Shown piece by piece: positions 31,852-38,910 of a DNA stretch of 42,495 nt. Position 1 is the stretch's first letter; every line of letters begins with the position of its first letter. The position numbers and the translations under genes are program-made. The DNA is from Fidelibacterota bacterium (GTDB lineage Bacteria; Fidelibacterota; Fidelibacteria; Fidelibacterales; Fidelibacteraceae), in NCBI GenBank assembly GCA_028718545.1, contig JAQULT010000011.1, forward strand, positions 1 through 42,495. The letters run 5' to 3'. The notes under the pieces were generated by a model. That model worked only from the letters and a program-made list of their open reading frames with translations. It ran no database searches and was not told the DNA's origin.

Positions 31852-32697
31852 TTAAGCTTTTTTATTCGTTTTTTGATCCGGGCTGACCTTATAGTACTGC
31901 ATGATGATGCGTTCAAAGCAGCTGCCGGGAAGGATCCTTTTCAGGAAGATCGAGAGTTTCTGATCAAAGGCGCCGATGGGATAGCGCAGGCGGGTTCGTT
32001 TTTTGTGAATGATTTTTCGGATCAGGCGAGCGATCTCCAGCGGATGCCGGCCGCTCTGCTCATCGTGTTCGATGATCTTTCGTGAAGCGGCCAGACGGTC
32101 CCGGGTTTTATCCGCAACAACGATCTCGCGGCGGGCGGTAAAACCGGTCTTGTAATCGCCGGGTTCGATCATCGTTATGCGGATGCCGCTACCGTATAAT
32201 TCCTTATACAGGGCTTCCGTCAATCCTTCAACCGCAAATTTGGACGCGCTGTAGATGCCCTGATAAGGCAATCCGATCAATCCGCCGATGGAACTGATAT
32301 TGATGATCAGCCCGCTTCCCTGCCGGCGCATTTCCTTCAGAACGCGGTACAGTACCCGGTAGAGTCCGAAAAAGTTGGTATTGAACTGCGCTTCCACCAT
32401 TTCGGGAGCGGTTTCCTCAACGGGTCCGCCGATCCCGTAACCGGCATTGTTGACCAGCACGTCAATGCGTCCCTCTTTGCGGATCAGGGTCTCTACGGCG
32501 GTCTCGACGGACAGGCTGTCCCGGACATCCATGGCAAGCAGGGTATATTTTTCCGGTTCGGGATAATCCTGCGGCCGGCGGGAGCTTCCGTAGACCCGGT
32601 ATCCAAGCTGCGAAAGATATTCCGCCGTACTTTTACCTATCCCGGAAGATGCGCCGCTGATCAAGACCACAATGTCGGATGGATCCATTTTTTTCAT
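31852..32697 (-). CDS. Short-chain dehydrogenase/reductase, candidate 3-ketosphinganine reductase
   Basis: A 281-aa classical SDR: cofactor motif GASSGIG (15-21), NNAG (83-86), catalytic Ser136, Tyr149 and Lys153 (YSASK). The C-terminal 70 residues are basic with a hydrophobic stretch (FDQKLSIFLKRILPG), which may bring it to the membrane. It begins 10 bp after the stop of the SPT-like gene, hence co-transcribed. In sphingolipid synthesis the 3-keto product of SPT is reduced by an SDR, so that role is inferred from context; the motifs alone cannot tell. ATG 32697 is chosen because the track of homology starts there; an in-frame ATG at 32859 would lie inside the upstream gene. Confidence 0.82.
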   Translation of the reverse strand: MKKMDPSDIVVLISGASSGIGKSTAEYLSQLGYRVYGSSRRPQDYPEPEKYTLLAMDVRDSLSVETAVETLIRKEGRIDVLVNNAGYGIGGPVEETAPEMVEAQFNTNFFGLYRVLYRVLKEMRRQGSGLIINISSIGGLIGLPYQGIYSASKFAVEGLTEALYKELYGSGIRITMIEPGDYKTGFTARREIVVADKTRDRLAASRKIIEHDEQSGRHPLEIARLIRKIIHKKRTRLRYPIGAFDQKLSIFLKRILPGSCFERIIMQYYKVSPDQKTNKKA

Positions 32698-32707
32698 ATA
32701 CGTCCGA

Positions 32708-33964
32708 TCAGTCAATGACCTTCTCTTTCTTTCCGATCTTTTCAAACATATCCAAACAGAATTCCAGTTGTTTACGGCTGTGGGTCGCCATATAGCTGGT
32801 ACGCAGCAGTGCACGTCCCGGAGGGGTGGCGGGAGATACGACCGGATTGGTATATACACCGGCGTCCATCAGGCTTTTCCAGACCTTAAAGGTTTTGGCG
32901 TCCTTGCCGATAATGACCGGAATAATGGGAGTGACACTCTCGCCGATATCAAATCCCAGGGACTTGAGTCCTTCGCTCATGAATTTGGTATTGTCATGCA
33001 GCTTCTGACGGCGTTCAGGTTCGCTCTTGATTATTTCCAGAGCGGTCATAACCGACGCCACGTTCGCCGGAGGCAGGGAAGCCGTAAAGATCATTGCCCG
33101 CGAATGGTGTTTAAGGTACTCGATAATGAGCTTTTCGCCGGCAATAAAGCCACCGACACAACCCAAAGATTTGCTGAAGGTTCCCATGATCAGGTCCACA
33201 TCTTTCGTCACACCGAAATGCGCTGCCGTGCCCTCTCCGTTCGATCCCAGAACTCCGATGGAATGTGCATCGTCAACCATGAGCCGGGAGGGATATTTTT
33301 TGGATAATTCCACGATCTCCTTTAGTTTGGCGATCGTGCCTTCCATACTGAAGACGCCGTCGGTCACGATGAAGCGCGGTTTTTTCGGATCGGCCGCCTT
33401 GAGTTTGGCTTCCAGTTCCTTCATATTGTTATGGACATAGATCTGTTTGGCAGCCCCGGAAAAACGGATACCATCCACAATGGAGGCATGGTTGTACTGA
33501 TCACTGAAGATCAGGTCATCGGGTCCGCAAACCGTACTGATCGCACCCAGGTTGGCGCCGTAACCGGTGGAAAAGACCAGGGCGCTGTCCTTATGGACAA
33601 AATCCGCCAGGCGCCTTTCCAGTTCGTCATGCATCAGAATATTCCCGTTCAAAAGGCGGCTGCCCGTCAATCCGGACCCGTATTCCTTGAGCGCGGCAAC
33701 CCCGGCTTCGATCACTTTAGGATGATTGGTCAGTCCCAGGTAATTGTTCGAGCCCAGCATGATCTTTGTCTGTCCGTTGATCGTGACTTCGGTGGCATCC
33801 GATTTTTCAATTTTGGGATAATAGGGATAATAACCCAGGGCACGGGCCGTGTCACTGCGCGTAAATGCATACATCTTGGTAAACACATCCGGATGTTTTC
33901 CGAACATTTCCTTGCGCTTTGCGTAGATCTTCTGTTTTGCGATATCTTTGAATTGTGTTAACAT
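32708..33964 (-). CDS. Alpha-oxoamine synthase, serine palmitoyltransferase-like
   Basis: PLP enzyme that condenses an amino acid with an acyl-CoA. The 418-aa sequence carries GSNNYLGLTNHPKV (71-84), STGYGANLGAIS, YNHASIVDG (His159 stacks on PLP), DDAHSIGVLG (231-240) and the cofactor lysine in GTFSKSLG (Lys265), then MIFTASLPPA (291-300). GTFSKS and IFTASLPP are closer to serine palmitoyltransferase than to BioF (GTFGKA) or Kbl (GTLGKA). The N-terminal extension before YYPYYP also fits SPT. The downstream SDR supports long-chain base synthesis. The start has GAGGGAG close by. No acyl carrier or ceramide synthase gene lies in the window. Confidence 0.85.
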   Translation of the reverse strand: MLTQFKDIAKQKIYAKRKEMFGKHPDVFTKMYAFTRSDTARALGYYPYYPKIEKSDATEVTINGQTKIMLGSNNYLGLTNHPKVIEAGVAALKEYGSGLTGSRLLNGNILMHDELERRLADFVHKDSALVFSTGYGANLGAISTVCGPDDLIFSDQYNHASIVDGIRFSGAAKQIYVHNNMKELEAKLKAADPKKPRFIVTDGVFSMEGTIAKLKEIVELSKKYPSRLMVDDAHSIGVLGSNGEGTAAHFGVTKDVDLIMGTFSKSLGCVGGFIAGEKLIIEYLKHHSRAMIFTASLPPANVASVMTALEIIKSEPERRQKLHDNTKFMSEGLKSLGFDIGESVTPIIPVIIGKDAKTFKVWKSLMDAGVYTNPVVSPATPPGRALLRTSYMATHSRKQLEFCLDMFEKIGKKEKVID

Positions 33965-34287
33965 GCTCCCTCACTTCACAATGATTGTTGAATTTAAAAT
34001 AGATTTTCCGGCCGCTATTGCGGCTTTGATTGCGGAAAATATCTCAATTTTTATTTGCCTCTCGGGATCCTGTGTTTCCCATCCTGTCGTCCTGTGTTTT
34101 CTCTGCTTTCTTTCCGGTTCGGAGACCGGATCTTCGGCAGCAAATTATACTAATCTTTTTCAGGATACACAATTATTTTCTTTGGATTACAACGTTTTGC
34201 ATCCCGGAAGCGAGAGGGATCCGCAAGTTTACAGTAAAGATTGTTATACAGGGCAATTCCGAAGTGTTCCGTGAGCCGTTATTTTAC
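33965..34287 (-). other. 323-bp non-coding gap with hairpins, upstream of the SPT-like gene
   Basis: No credible gene in either direction. It contains GCCGC-TATT-GCGGC (34011-34024), TCCGGT-tcggag-ACCGGA (34113-34130) enclosed by CTGC/GCAG (34103-34140), and ATCCC...GGGAT (near 34202-34222). It separates the FGE-like gene (3' side of a transcript ending at 34288) from the SPT-like start at 33964, so it likely contains a promoter and a structured leader. I do not see a convincing promoter or T-tract terminator. Confidence 0.5.
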
Positions 34288-35130
34288 TCAAAAAGCCGTA
34301 CGGGCAATGCGGAATCCCATGATATCATAGCGTTTATCGGGTGTAAAACCGTCTCTGCGCAGCGTACGGGAATAATCCGCATCCCAGTTCCATGCCCCGC
34401 CGCGGGCAACCCGGTAAGTGCCGGAGGCCGGTCCTCGGGGATCTTTTTTTGAAGCCGCCGTATACGGACCGTACCAATCCCAGCACCATTCTTCCACATT
34501 TCCGGTCATATCATGAATTCCCAATTCATTGGGCCGTTTCTGACCCAGAGGATGCGCATGTTCGTCATCCCAGTAGTACCAGGCATAATCGTGCAGTTTG
34601 TCTTCATTTGCCGTGCCGCTCCAGGGCCGGTCCATTCTTCCCCGGCTGCGTGCAGCATACTCCCATTCGGCTTCTGTTGGGAGACGGTAACCGTTCTTGC
34701 CGAAATCGGCACTGACATTCCTGTCGATGATCGTGTACACCTTGTCATAGCCGTTCCTTTCGCTGAGCATATTGCAGAAATGTACGGCTTCATACCAGGT
34801 TACGTGAGTAACGGGCAGGTTTTTGTCTTTATAAACGGAGGGATTCATCCCGGTGACGTTTTCAAAGATCTCCTGTGATATCTCATAAACGCCCATATAA
34901 AAACTGCTAAGCGTGACATTGTGCTGCGGCTTGCCGTCCGGATTCTCCCCATCCCCGAAATCCCCCATTTTGAATGTCCCGCCATCCACCGGCATTTCTT
35001 CAATGGTCACATAGCCGGTTTCGGGGATCTTGGGTTCGGGAACCGGGACCGTTTGTTTACTTATACTGCAGCCTGACATCAGCAGGACAAGAATAAGACT
35101 GAATACGGAAATTGTATTTTTAGCGCTCAT
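34288..35130 (-). CDS. Formylglycine-generating-enzyme-fold lipoprotein, likely non-catalytic
   Basis: A 280-aa lipoprotein (lipobox LMSGC, Cys21) with a full FGE/SUMF1 fold: GGTFKMGDFGDGENPDGKPQ, FYMGVYEISQEIFE, PVTHVTWYEAVHFCNML, GYRLPTEAEWEYAARS, GIHDMTGNVEEWCWDWYGPY and RVARGGAWNWDADYSR...MGFRIAR. True sulfatase-modifying enzymes need two cysteines just after the RGGSW block; here that stretch reads NWDADYSRTLRR with none, so oxidase activity is unlikely. FGE-fold lipoproteins without activity include the T9SS/gliding proteins GldJ and GldK, though this one is shorter. It has its own promoter (35172-35201). Confidence 0.88.
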   Translation of the reverse strand: MSAKNTISVFSLILVLLMSGCSISKQTVPVPEPKIPETGYVTIEEMPVDGGTFKMGDFGDGENPDGKPQHNVTLSSFYMGVYEISQEIFENVTGMNPSVYKDKNLPVTHVTWYEAVHFCNMLSERNGYDKVYTIIDRNVSADFGKNGYRLPTEAEWEYAARSRGRMDRPWSGTANEDKLHDYAWYYWDDEHAHPLGQKRPNELGIHDMTGNVEEWCWDWYGPYTAASKKDPRGPASGTYRVARGGAWNWDADYSRTLRRDGFTPDKRYDIMGFRIARTAF

Positions 35131-35157
35131 ACATCCATCCTTTTTTAGATCTATAAA

Positions 35158-35201
35158 TTCATTATTGAATGAAGATACTTGAATTAATACCTGAAAAGCA
35201 A
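35158..35201 (-). promoter_or_regulatory. Promoter with adjacent palindrome before the FGE-like lipoprotein
   Basis: Minus strand: TTGCTT (35201-35196), an 18-bp spacer and TATCTT (35177-35172). Directly downstream, across the predicted start point, lies the perfect inverted repeat TTCATT-ATTG-AATGAA (35158-35173), which overlaps the -10 by 2 bp. It could be an operator or a 5'-end hairpin. Confidence 0.5.
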
Positions 35202-35388
35202 TAGTATTTTTATTAATTTGTATACAAGCTTATTTCAAAGTATGGCAGGACAGGACAGGCCTTGTTCCTATATCCATAAATTTCCGGTGATATTTATATT
35301 CTTTTTTTGTTGAACGCTGATGTATTCTTGCCGCAGTCCCGGCCAGGCGGAGACTACCTTCATCCGTCTTCCGGCTGGCGTCTGCTGT

Positions 35389-36075
35389 TTACTGGTTTTT
35401 CGCTTCTGTCACTTTTGTCTTTGCGGCTTCTTCCGAAAAGACAAATCGGATATTTGCGATATCAAAGGCTCTTGCCAGTGATTTAAGGGTCTGCATGGCA
35501 GATTGCCGGACCTCGGAGCCGATATCCCGGATCATTTTCTTCGCCTGTTCCTCGGCCTCATTCTTTGCCGCATTCACAAAGCGGTTCTTATCCTCTTCAC
35601 TGAAGCCTGCATCAAAGATCTCGTTGATAATATCCGGCAACAGACCCGGCAGCAATTTGCTTCGCTGTTCGTCGTAGAACATAACGTTCCGGATGCCGAT
35701 CTCGTTCATGCAGGGCGGCATATAAAAAACGTAGTGTTCACTTTCACTGACGATGCGAAAATCCTCGCTGCGCAGATTGTAGCGAAAATCGATACTGAAC
35801 TCAAAGATCATGGCGATCTTGCGGTTTGACAGGAGCCAGCGCATGTATTTTTTTCCGAAATTTCCCAGCAGATGGTCGCTTTCGGTAACGATCTCCTTGG
35901 TAATGACCTTAAACACGGATAGTTCGCCGATGGCCTTCATGTCCTGAATACTGGATTGCACATTGATCTCCCGGGCATTTTTTTTCGTACCGCGTTTCCT
36001 GAAAAAGAAACTCAGGGCAAAGACAATAACGAGAGCAAATAAAAAACCGATGATGATCGCAAGCAGGGTATTCAT
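35389..36075 (-). CDS. DUF4230-like membrane-anchored protein
   Basis: A 228-aa protein with one N-terminal membrane helix (LLAIIIGFLFALVIVFALSFFF, residues 4-25) and a soluble domain of the DUF4230 type, recognised by the block IGELSVFKVITKEIVTESDH (about 49-68) and the FEFSIDFRYNLRSEDFRIV segment. The C-terminal half is helical and charged (SEEDKNRFVNAAKNEAEEQAKKM). Function of the family is unknown. GGAG precedes ATG 36075, but this site lies at the foot of a leader hairpin (36084-36111). The 258-bp gap downstream (35131-35388) holds an AGGAC tandem and no gene. Confidence 0.75.
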   Translation of the reverse strand: MNTLLAIIIGFLFALVIVFALSFFFRKRGTKKNAREINVQSSIQDMKAIGELSVFKVITKEIVTESDHLLGNFGKKYMRWLLSNRKIAMIFEFSIDFRYNLRSEDFRIVSESEHYVFYMPPCMNEIGIRNVMFYDEQRSKLLPGLLPDIINEIFDAGFSEEDKNRFVNAAKNEAEEQAKKMIRDIGSEVRQSAMQTLKSLARAFDIANIRFVFSEEAAKTKVTEAKNQ

Positions 36076-36081
36076 GTCGTT

Positions 36082-36111
36082 CTCCGTATGATATTTTCAA
36101 TTGACATACGG
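36082..36111 (-). promoter_or_regulatory. Leader hairpin overlapping the ribosome binding site of the DUF4230 gene
   Basis: In the minus-strand RNA, CCGTATG (36111-36105) pairs with CATACGG (36090-36084); the loop contains the palindrome TCAATTGA. The GG of the GGAG ribosome binding site (36085-36082) lies in the 3' arm, so folding could limit translation. Confidence 0.5.
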
Positions 36112-36113
36112 TA

Positions 36114-36143
36114 ATTATAAGGATTTTATCAATAGAAGTGCAA
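36114..36143 (-). promoter_or_regulatory. Promoter of the DUF4230 gene
   Basis: Minus strand: TTGCAC (36143-36138), an 18-bp spacer and consensus TATAAT (36119-36114). Confidence 0.6.
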
Positions 36144-36151
36144 GACATAAG

Positions 36152-36244
36152 ATCGGGAGGGAATGAACGGATTGAGTCAAATTTTTTGAGTCAAATTTTT
36201 TGAGTCAAATCTCTCCCGATTCACGATTCACCAATCACCCCTCA
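36152..36244. repeat. Heptad repeat array with three TTGAGTCAA units at 14-bp spacing (locus 2)
   Basis: TTGAGTCAA occurs at 36172-36180, 36186-36194 and 36200-36208, exactly 14 bp apart. The next bases continue in 7-bp steps: CGATTCA at 36217 and 36224, then CCAATCA and CCCCTCA. Read on the minus strand, about ten consecutive heptads follow the fadD stop codon, alternating AAATTTG and ACTCAAA. The palindromic part is bracketed by an 11-bp inverted repeat with one mismatch (36152-36162 and 36210-36220). Confidence 0.85.
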
Positions 36245-38056
36245 ATCCTGATACATCGCCTCTATTTCGTCATGATACATTTCCATGACCTTTCTGCGCT
36301 TGACTTTGAGGCTGGGTGTTAGTTCTCCGCCCTCGATCGTAAAGGGACGCGGTGCGATAAAGAAATATTTGATCTGCTCGTAACGGGCAAGGTCCTGTTG
36401 ATTCAGCGCCAGTTCGTCCCGGATCAGTTTCTCCACTTCCGGCGACGTGCTCAGGTCCGCATAGCTGCGGAACTCCAGCGGGGGCTGACGATGCCTTCCC
36501 CATTCCTGAAAGGTTTCCAGCAGGGGAACCAGGATCACGACCAGATATTTACGCCGGTCACCAATCACGACAGCCTGCTCGATGTATTTGGAAGCGGTAA
36601 TGGCACGTTCCACCGCGGCAGGTGCCACATTCTTTCCGCCTGATGTGACAATTATATCCTTTTTGCGGTCGGTGATCTTTAAAAAACCTTCTTCGTCCAC
36701 ATAGCCGATATCCCCGGTATGGAACCAGCCGTCCCGATCAATGGTCTGAGCGGTCTCTTCGGGATTTTTATAATAACCCAGCATACAGTTCGGTCCCCTT
36801 AACAGGATTTCACCGTCTTCCAGTATGCGCGTATCAATGTCCGGCAATGCTTTTCCCACCGTTCCGAATTTTATAAAGTCATGTTGATTTGCGTGCGTGA
36901 TGGGACTCATTTCCGTCAGACCGTAACCTTCAAGGACCCGTACTCCGGCTGCAGTAAAAAATGCTCCCACTTTTGCAGATAAGGGCGCACCGCCGCTGAT
37001 GCAGGATATCATGCTGCCGCCGAATACTGCGGATATTTTATTAAAGACCAATTTTTTTGCAAGCGCATATTTGGCGGCGGCAACACCGATGGGTGCGCGG
37101 TTGCGGGACAGATATTTACCAACAACCTCTTCTCCGATCTTTTCCGCCCACTGAAAGATCTTCTGTTTGGCAGCCGGACCCTGGCTGACCTGCTCCTGAA
37201 CCACCGAGTAGATCTTATCAAGCAATCGCGGTACGGTGGTCATGTAATTCGGTTTTACCTCTTTGAGATTCTCGATCACCTTTGAAATGCTTTCGGCAAA
37301 ATAGATCTCTGCACCGATCCATACCGTGAACAGCGACGCCGCCCGCTCAAAACTGTGACTTAAGGGTAAAAAGGATAGCCAGCGCTTGTTGTGCTGGATC
37401 TTCTCATGCTCCTGGGTCTGCTGAATGTTCGCGGCAATATTGAAATGGGAAAGCATGACGCCCTTGGGCTCCCCGGAGGTACCGGAAGTATAAACGATGC
37501 TCCAGATATCCTCGTCCCGGATAAGTGATGCGATTTCCTGCATGCTTTGCGGAGATTGCTTCTTCTCCGCTTCGCCTTTTTCCATAAGCTCCCGGAAAGG
37601 AAGGATCCAGGCATCATCAAAGGATTCTTCATCCATAACAATAAGGTATTCCAGAAATTTAAGATTGCTTTTAAGCGGGATAACCTTCAGTGCCTGTTCC
37701 TTATTGCTGACAATGATTACCCGGCATTCCGCGTGATTGAGAATAAATTCTATCTGACGCGGAACGGAAGTCTGATAAATAGGCACCGATATCATATTGA
37801 AATGTGCACAAGCCCAGTCGGTCAAACACCATTCCGGCCGGTTCTCCGAAAGGATCGCGATCTTATCATGTTCGCGCATGCCCAGCGCACGCAGGCCGAA
37901 ACCCAGCTTTTCAAAAGCTTCATAGGCCTCCTGGTAGCTAATGCTTTTCCAGATCCCGTCCTTTTTATAATGGTATAATTCACGATTCCTGCCGCCCAGA
38001 CAGGCGTCCGCAAAAATATCCGGTAAGTTTCGCAAATAATGTATGCTGTAATGCAT
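36242..38056 (-). CDS. fadD: Long-chain acyl-CoA synthetase (AMP-forming)
   Basis: Activates fatty acids to acyl-CoA via acyl-AMP. The 604-aa ANL-family protein has the P-loop IVYTSGTSGEPKGVMLSH (about 187-204), LEGYGLTEMSP near 380, GWFHTGDIGYVDEEGFLKITDRKKD near 465, and the catalytic-lysine region LTPSLKVKRRKV near the C-terminus. It is of the long ~600-aa LC-ACS subtype (FadD15-like). ATG 38056 is chosen because AGGAGG lies 5 nt upstream; an in-frame ATG at 38092 lies before that site. It could supply acyl-CoA for the SPT-like enzyme. Own promoter at 38084-38112; the repeat array begins at its stop codon. Confidence 0.94.
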   Translation of the reverse strand: MHYSIHYLRNLPDIFADACLGGRNRELYHYKKDGIWKSISYQEAYEAFEKLGFGLRALGMREHDKIAILSENRPEWCLTDWACAHFNMISVPIYQTSVPRQIEFILNHAECRVIIVSNKEQALKVIPLKSNLKFLEYLIVMDEESFDDAWILPFRELMEKGEAEKKQSPQSMQEIASLIRDEDIWSIVYTSGTSGEPKGVMLSHFNIAANIQQTQEHEKIQHNKRWLSFLPLSHSFERAASLFTVWIGAEIYFAESISKVIENLKEVKPNYMTTVPRLLDKIYSVVQEQVSQGPAAKQKIFQWAEKIGEEVVGKYLSRNRAPIGVAAAKYALAKKLVFNKISAVFGGSMISCISGGAPLSAKVGAFFTAAGVRVLEGYGLTEMSPITHANQHDFIKFGTVGKALPDIDTRILEDGEILLRGPNCMLGYYKNPEETAQTIDRDGWFHTGDIGYVDEEGFLKITDRKKDIIVTSGGKNVAPAAVERAITASKYIEQAVVIGDRRKYLVVILVPLLETFQEWGRHRQPPLEFRSYADLSTSPEVEKLIRDELALNQQDLARYEQIKYFFIAPRPFTIEGGELTPSLKVKRRKVMEMYHDEIEAMYQD

Positions 38057-38083
38057 GCCATCCTCCTGTGTGTGTTCCCCTTT

Positions 38084-38112
38084 AAAGTACAATATGCAAA
38101 TCCGAAAAGCAA
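38084..38112 (-). promoter_or_regulatory. Promoter of the acyl-CoA synthetase gene
   Basis: Minus strand: TTGCTT (38112-38107), a 17-bp spacer and TACTTT (38089-38084), directly after the terminator at 38115-38143. Confidence 0.55.
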
Positions 38113-38114
38113 AG

Positions 38115-38143
38115 AAAAACCGCCGTTACATTTCGGCGGTTTT
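38115..38143 (-). terminator. Terminator between mscL and the acyl-CoA synthetase gene
   Basis: AAAAACCGCCG (38115-38125), an 8-nt loop and CGGCGGTTTT (38134-38143). On the minus strand the stem is followed by five T. It is about 120 bp after the mscL stop; the gap also holds a small ATCCC-CTAA-GGGAT hairpin near 38203-38216. Confidence 0.8.
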
Positions 38144-38264
38144 AGTATCTTTTCTAACAGCAACAGTGCTAACTTATTGAATACTGAAGGTTTGCAGGAA
38201 TTATCCCCTAAGGGATCAAACCCGGAAGTTCCCCGGCTTGAAACAAAAGCGATGTCGATACCGC

Positions 38265-38687
38265 TTATTTTTTCTTTAAAAGATCGCGGATCTCTGTTAG
38301 CAGTTTTTCCTGTGCGGGAGGTTCCACGGGAGCCGGCGGTGTTGCGGGAGCTTCTTCTTTCTTTCGTTTCATGGAATTCATGGCCTTAATGATCATAAAG
38401 ATAGAAAATGAAATAATGAGGAAATCAATGATAGTCTGGATGAATTTTCCGTAGGCGAGCACTACTGCCGGAGCGGAAACGGTTGCCGCCTTCAGGGTAA
38501 TGGCCAGATCACTGAAATCCACACCGCCTAAAAGAACACCGATCGGGGGCATGATCACGTCCGCGACCAGCGAGGATACGATCTTGCCGAATGCGGCACC
38601 AATGATAATACCGACCGCCATGTCAACCACATTTCCCCGCATGGCGAAGTTCTTGAATTCTGTCAGCATCTTTGTCTTTACTTTCAT
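38265..38687 (-). CDS. mscL: Large-conductance mechanosensitive channel
   Basis: Pentameric inner-membrane channel that opens under membrane tension to release solutes during osmotic downshock. The 140-aa protein has the MscL core: [43 protein letters not shown] with the first membrane helix, the [22 protein letters not shown] second helix, and the charged helix with [11 protein letters not shown] at the C-terminus. A Pro/Ala-rich linker ([13 protein letters not shown]) precedes this last helix. ATG 38687 has AAAGGAGG upstream; an in-frame ATG at 38759 lies in the structured leader. Confidence 0.96.
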   Translation of the reverse strand: MKVKTKMLTEFKNFAMRGNVVDMAVGIIIGAAFGKIVSSLVADVIMPPIGVLLGGVDFSDLAITLKAATVSAPAVVLAYGKFIQTIIDFLIISFSIFMIIKAMNSMKRKKEEAPATPPAPVEPPAQEKLLTEIRDLLKKK

Positions 38688-38730
38688 ACATGGACCTCCT
38701 TTAAGTCCGGAAAGCATGAGGCTTCCTTTT

Positions 38731-38815
38731 CCGTACCAAATCCGGTACGGGTTATACATTTTTTCAGGATCGCTATCCTGTTTCCATACTTTTTTGTAAG
38801 AGAAATTGACTTACA
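38731..38815 (-). promoter_or_regulatory. Structured 5' leader of mscL with three stem-loops
   Basis: Three perfect inverted repeats lie within 85 bp upstream of mscL: CCGTACC-AAATCC-GGTACGG (38731-38750), CAGGAT-CGCT-ATCCTG (38765-38780) and TGTAAG-9 nt-CTTACA (38795-38815). None is followed by a T tract on the minus strand, so they look like leader structures or protein sites rather than terminators. Confidence 0.5.
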
Positions 38816-38857
38816 GGTTAATTTGCTGTTTTTTTTTGAATTTTACAATCAATACTT

Positions 38858-38900
38858 GCGGAAAAATTCCGCCCCGGGTTTTTCCCCGGATTAACCGGGA
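38858..38900. repeat. GC-rich palindromes after the CDP-alcohol transferase gene
   Basis: GCGGAA-AAA-TTCCGC (38858-38872) is followed by CCCGG/CCGGG-type short palindromes up to about 38900, just 3' of the gene that stops at 38911. No T tract follows on the minus strand, so terminator function is doubtful. Confidence 0.4.
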
Positions 38901-38910
38901 CCAGTCCGGA

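Noticed and set aside
33948-34274. Plus-strand frames in the gap upstream of the SPT-like gene (also 34030-34452)
   Set aside because: Cys/Phe/Ser-rich composition, overlap with the antisense of real genes at the ends, no ribosome binding site; the region looks non-coding and hairpin-rich.
38688-38759. N-terminal extension of MscL from an upstream ATG
   Set aside because: The extra 24 residues derive from the hairpin leader, are not found in MscL, and the good ribosome binding site belongs to ATG 38687.
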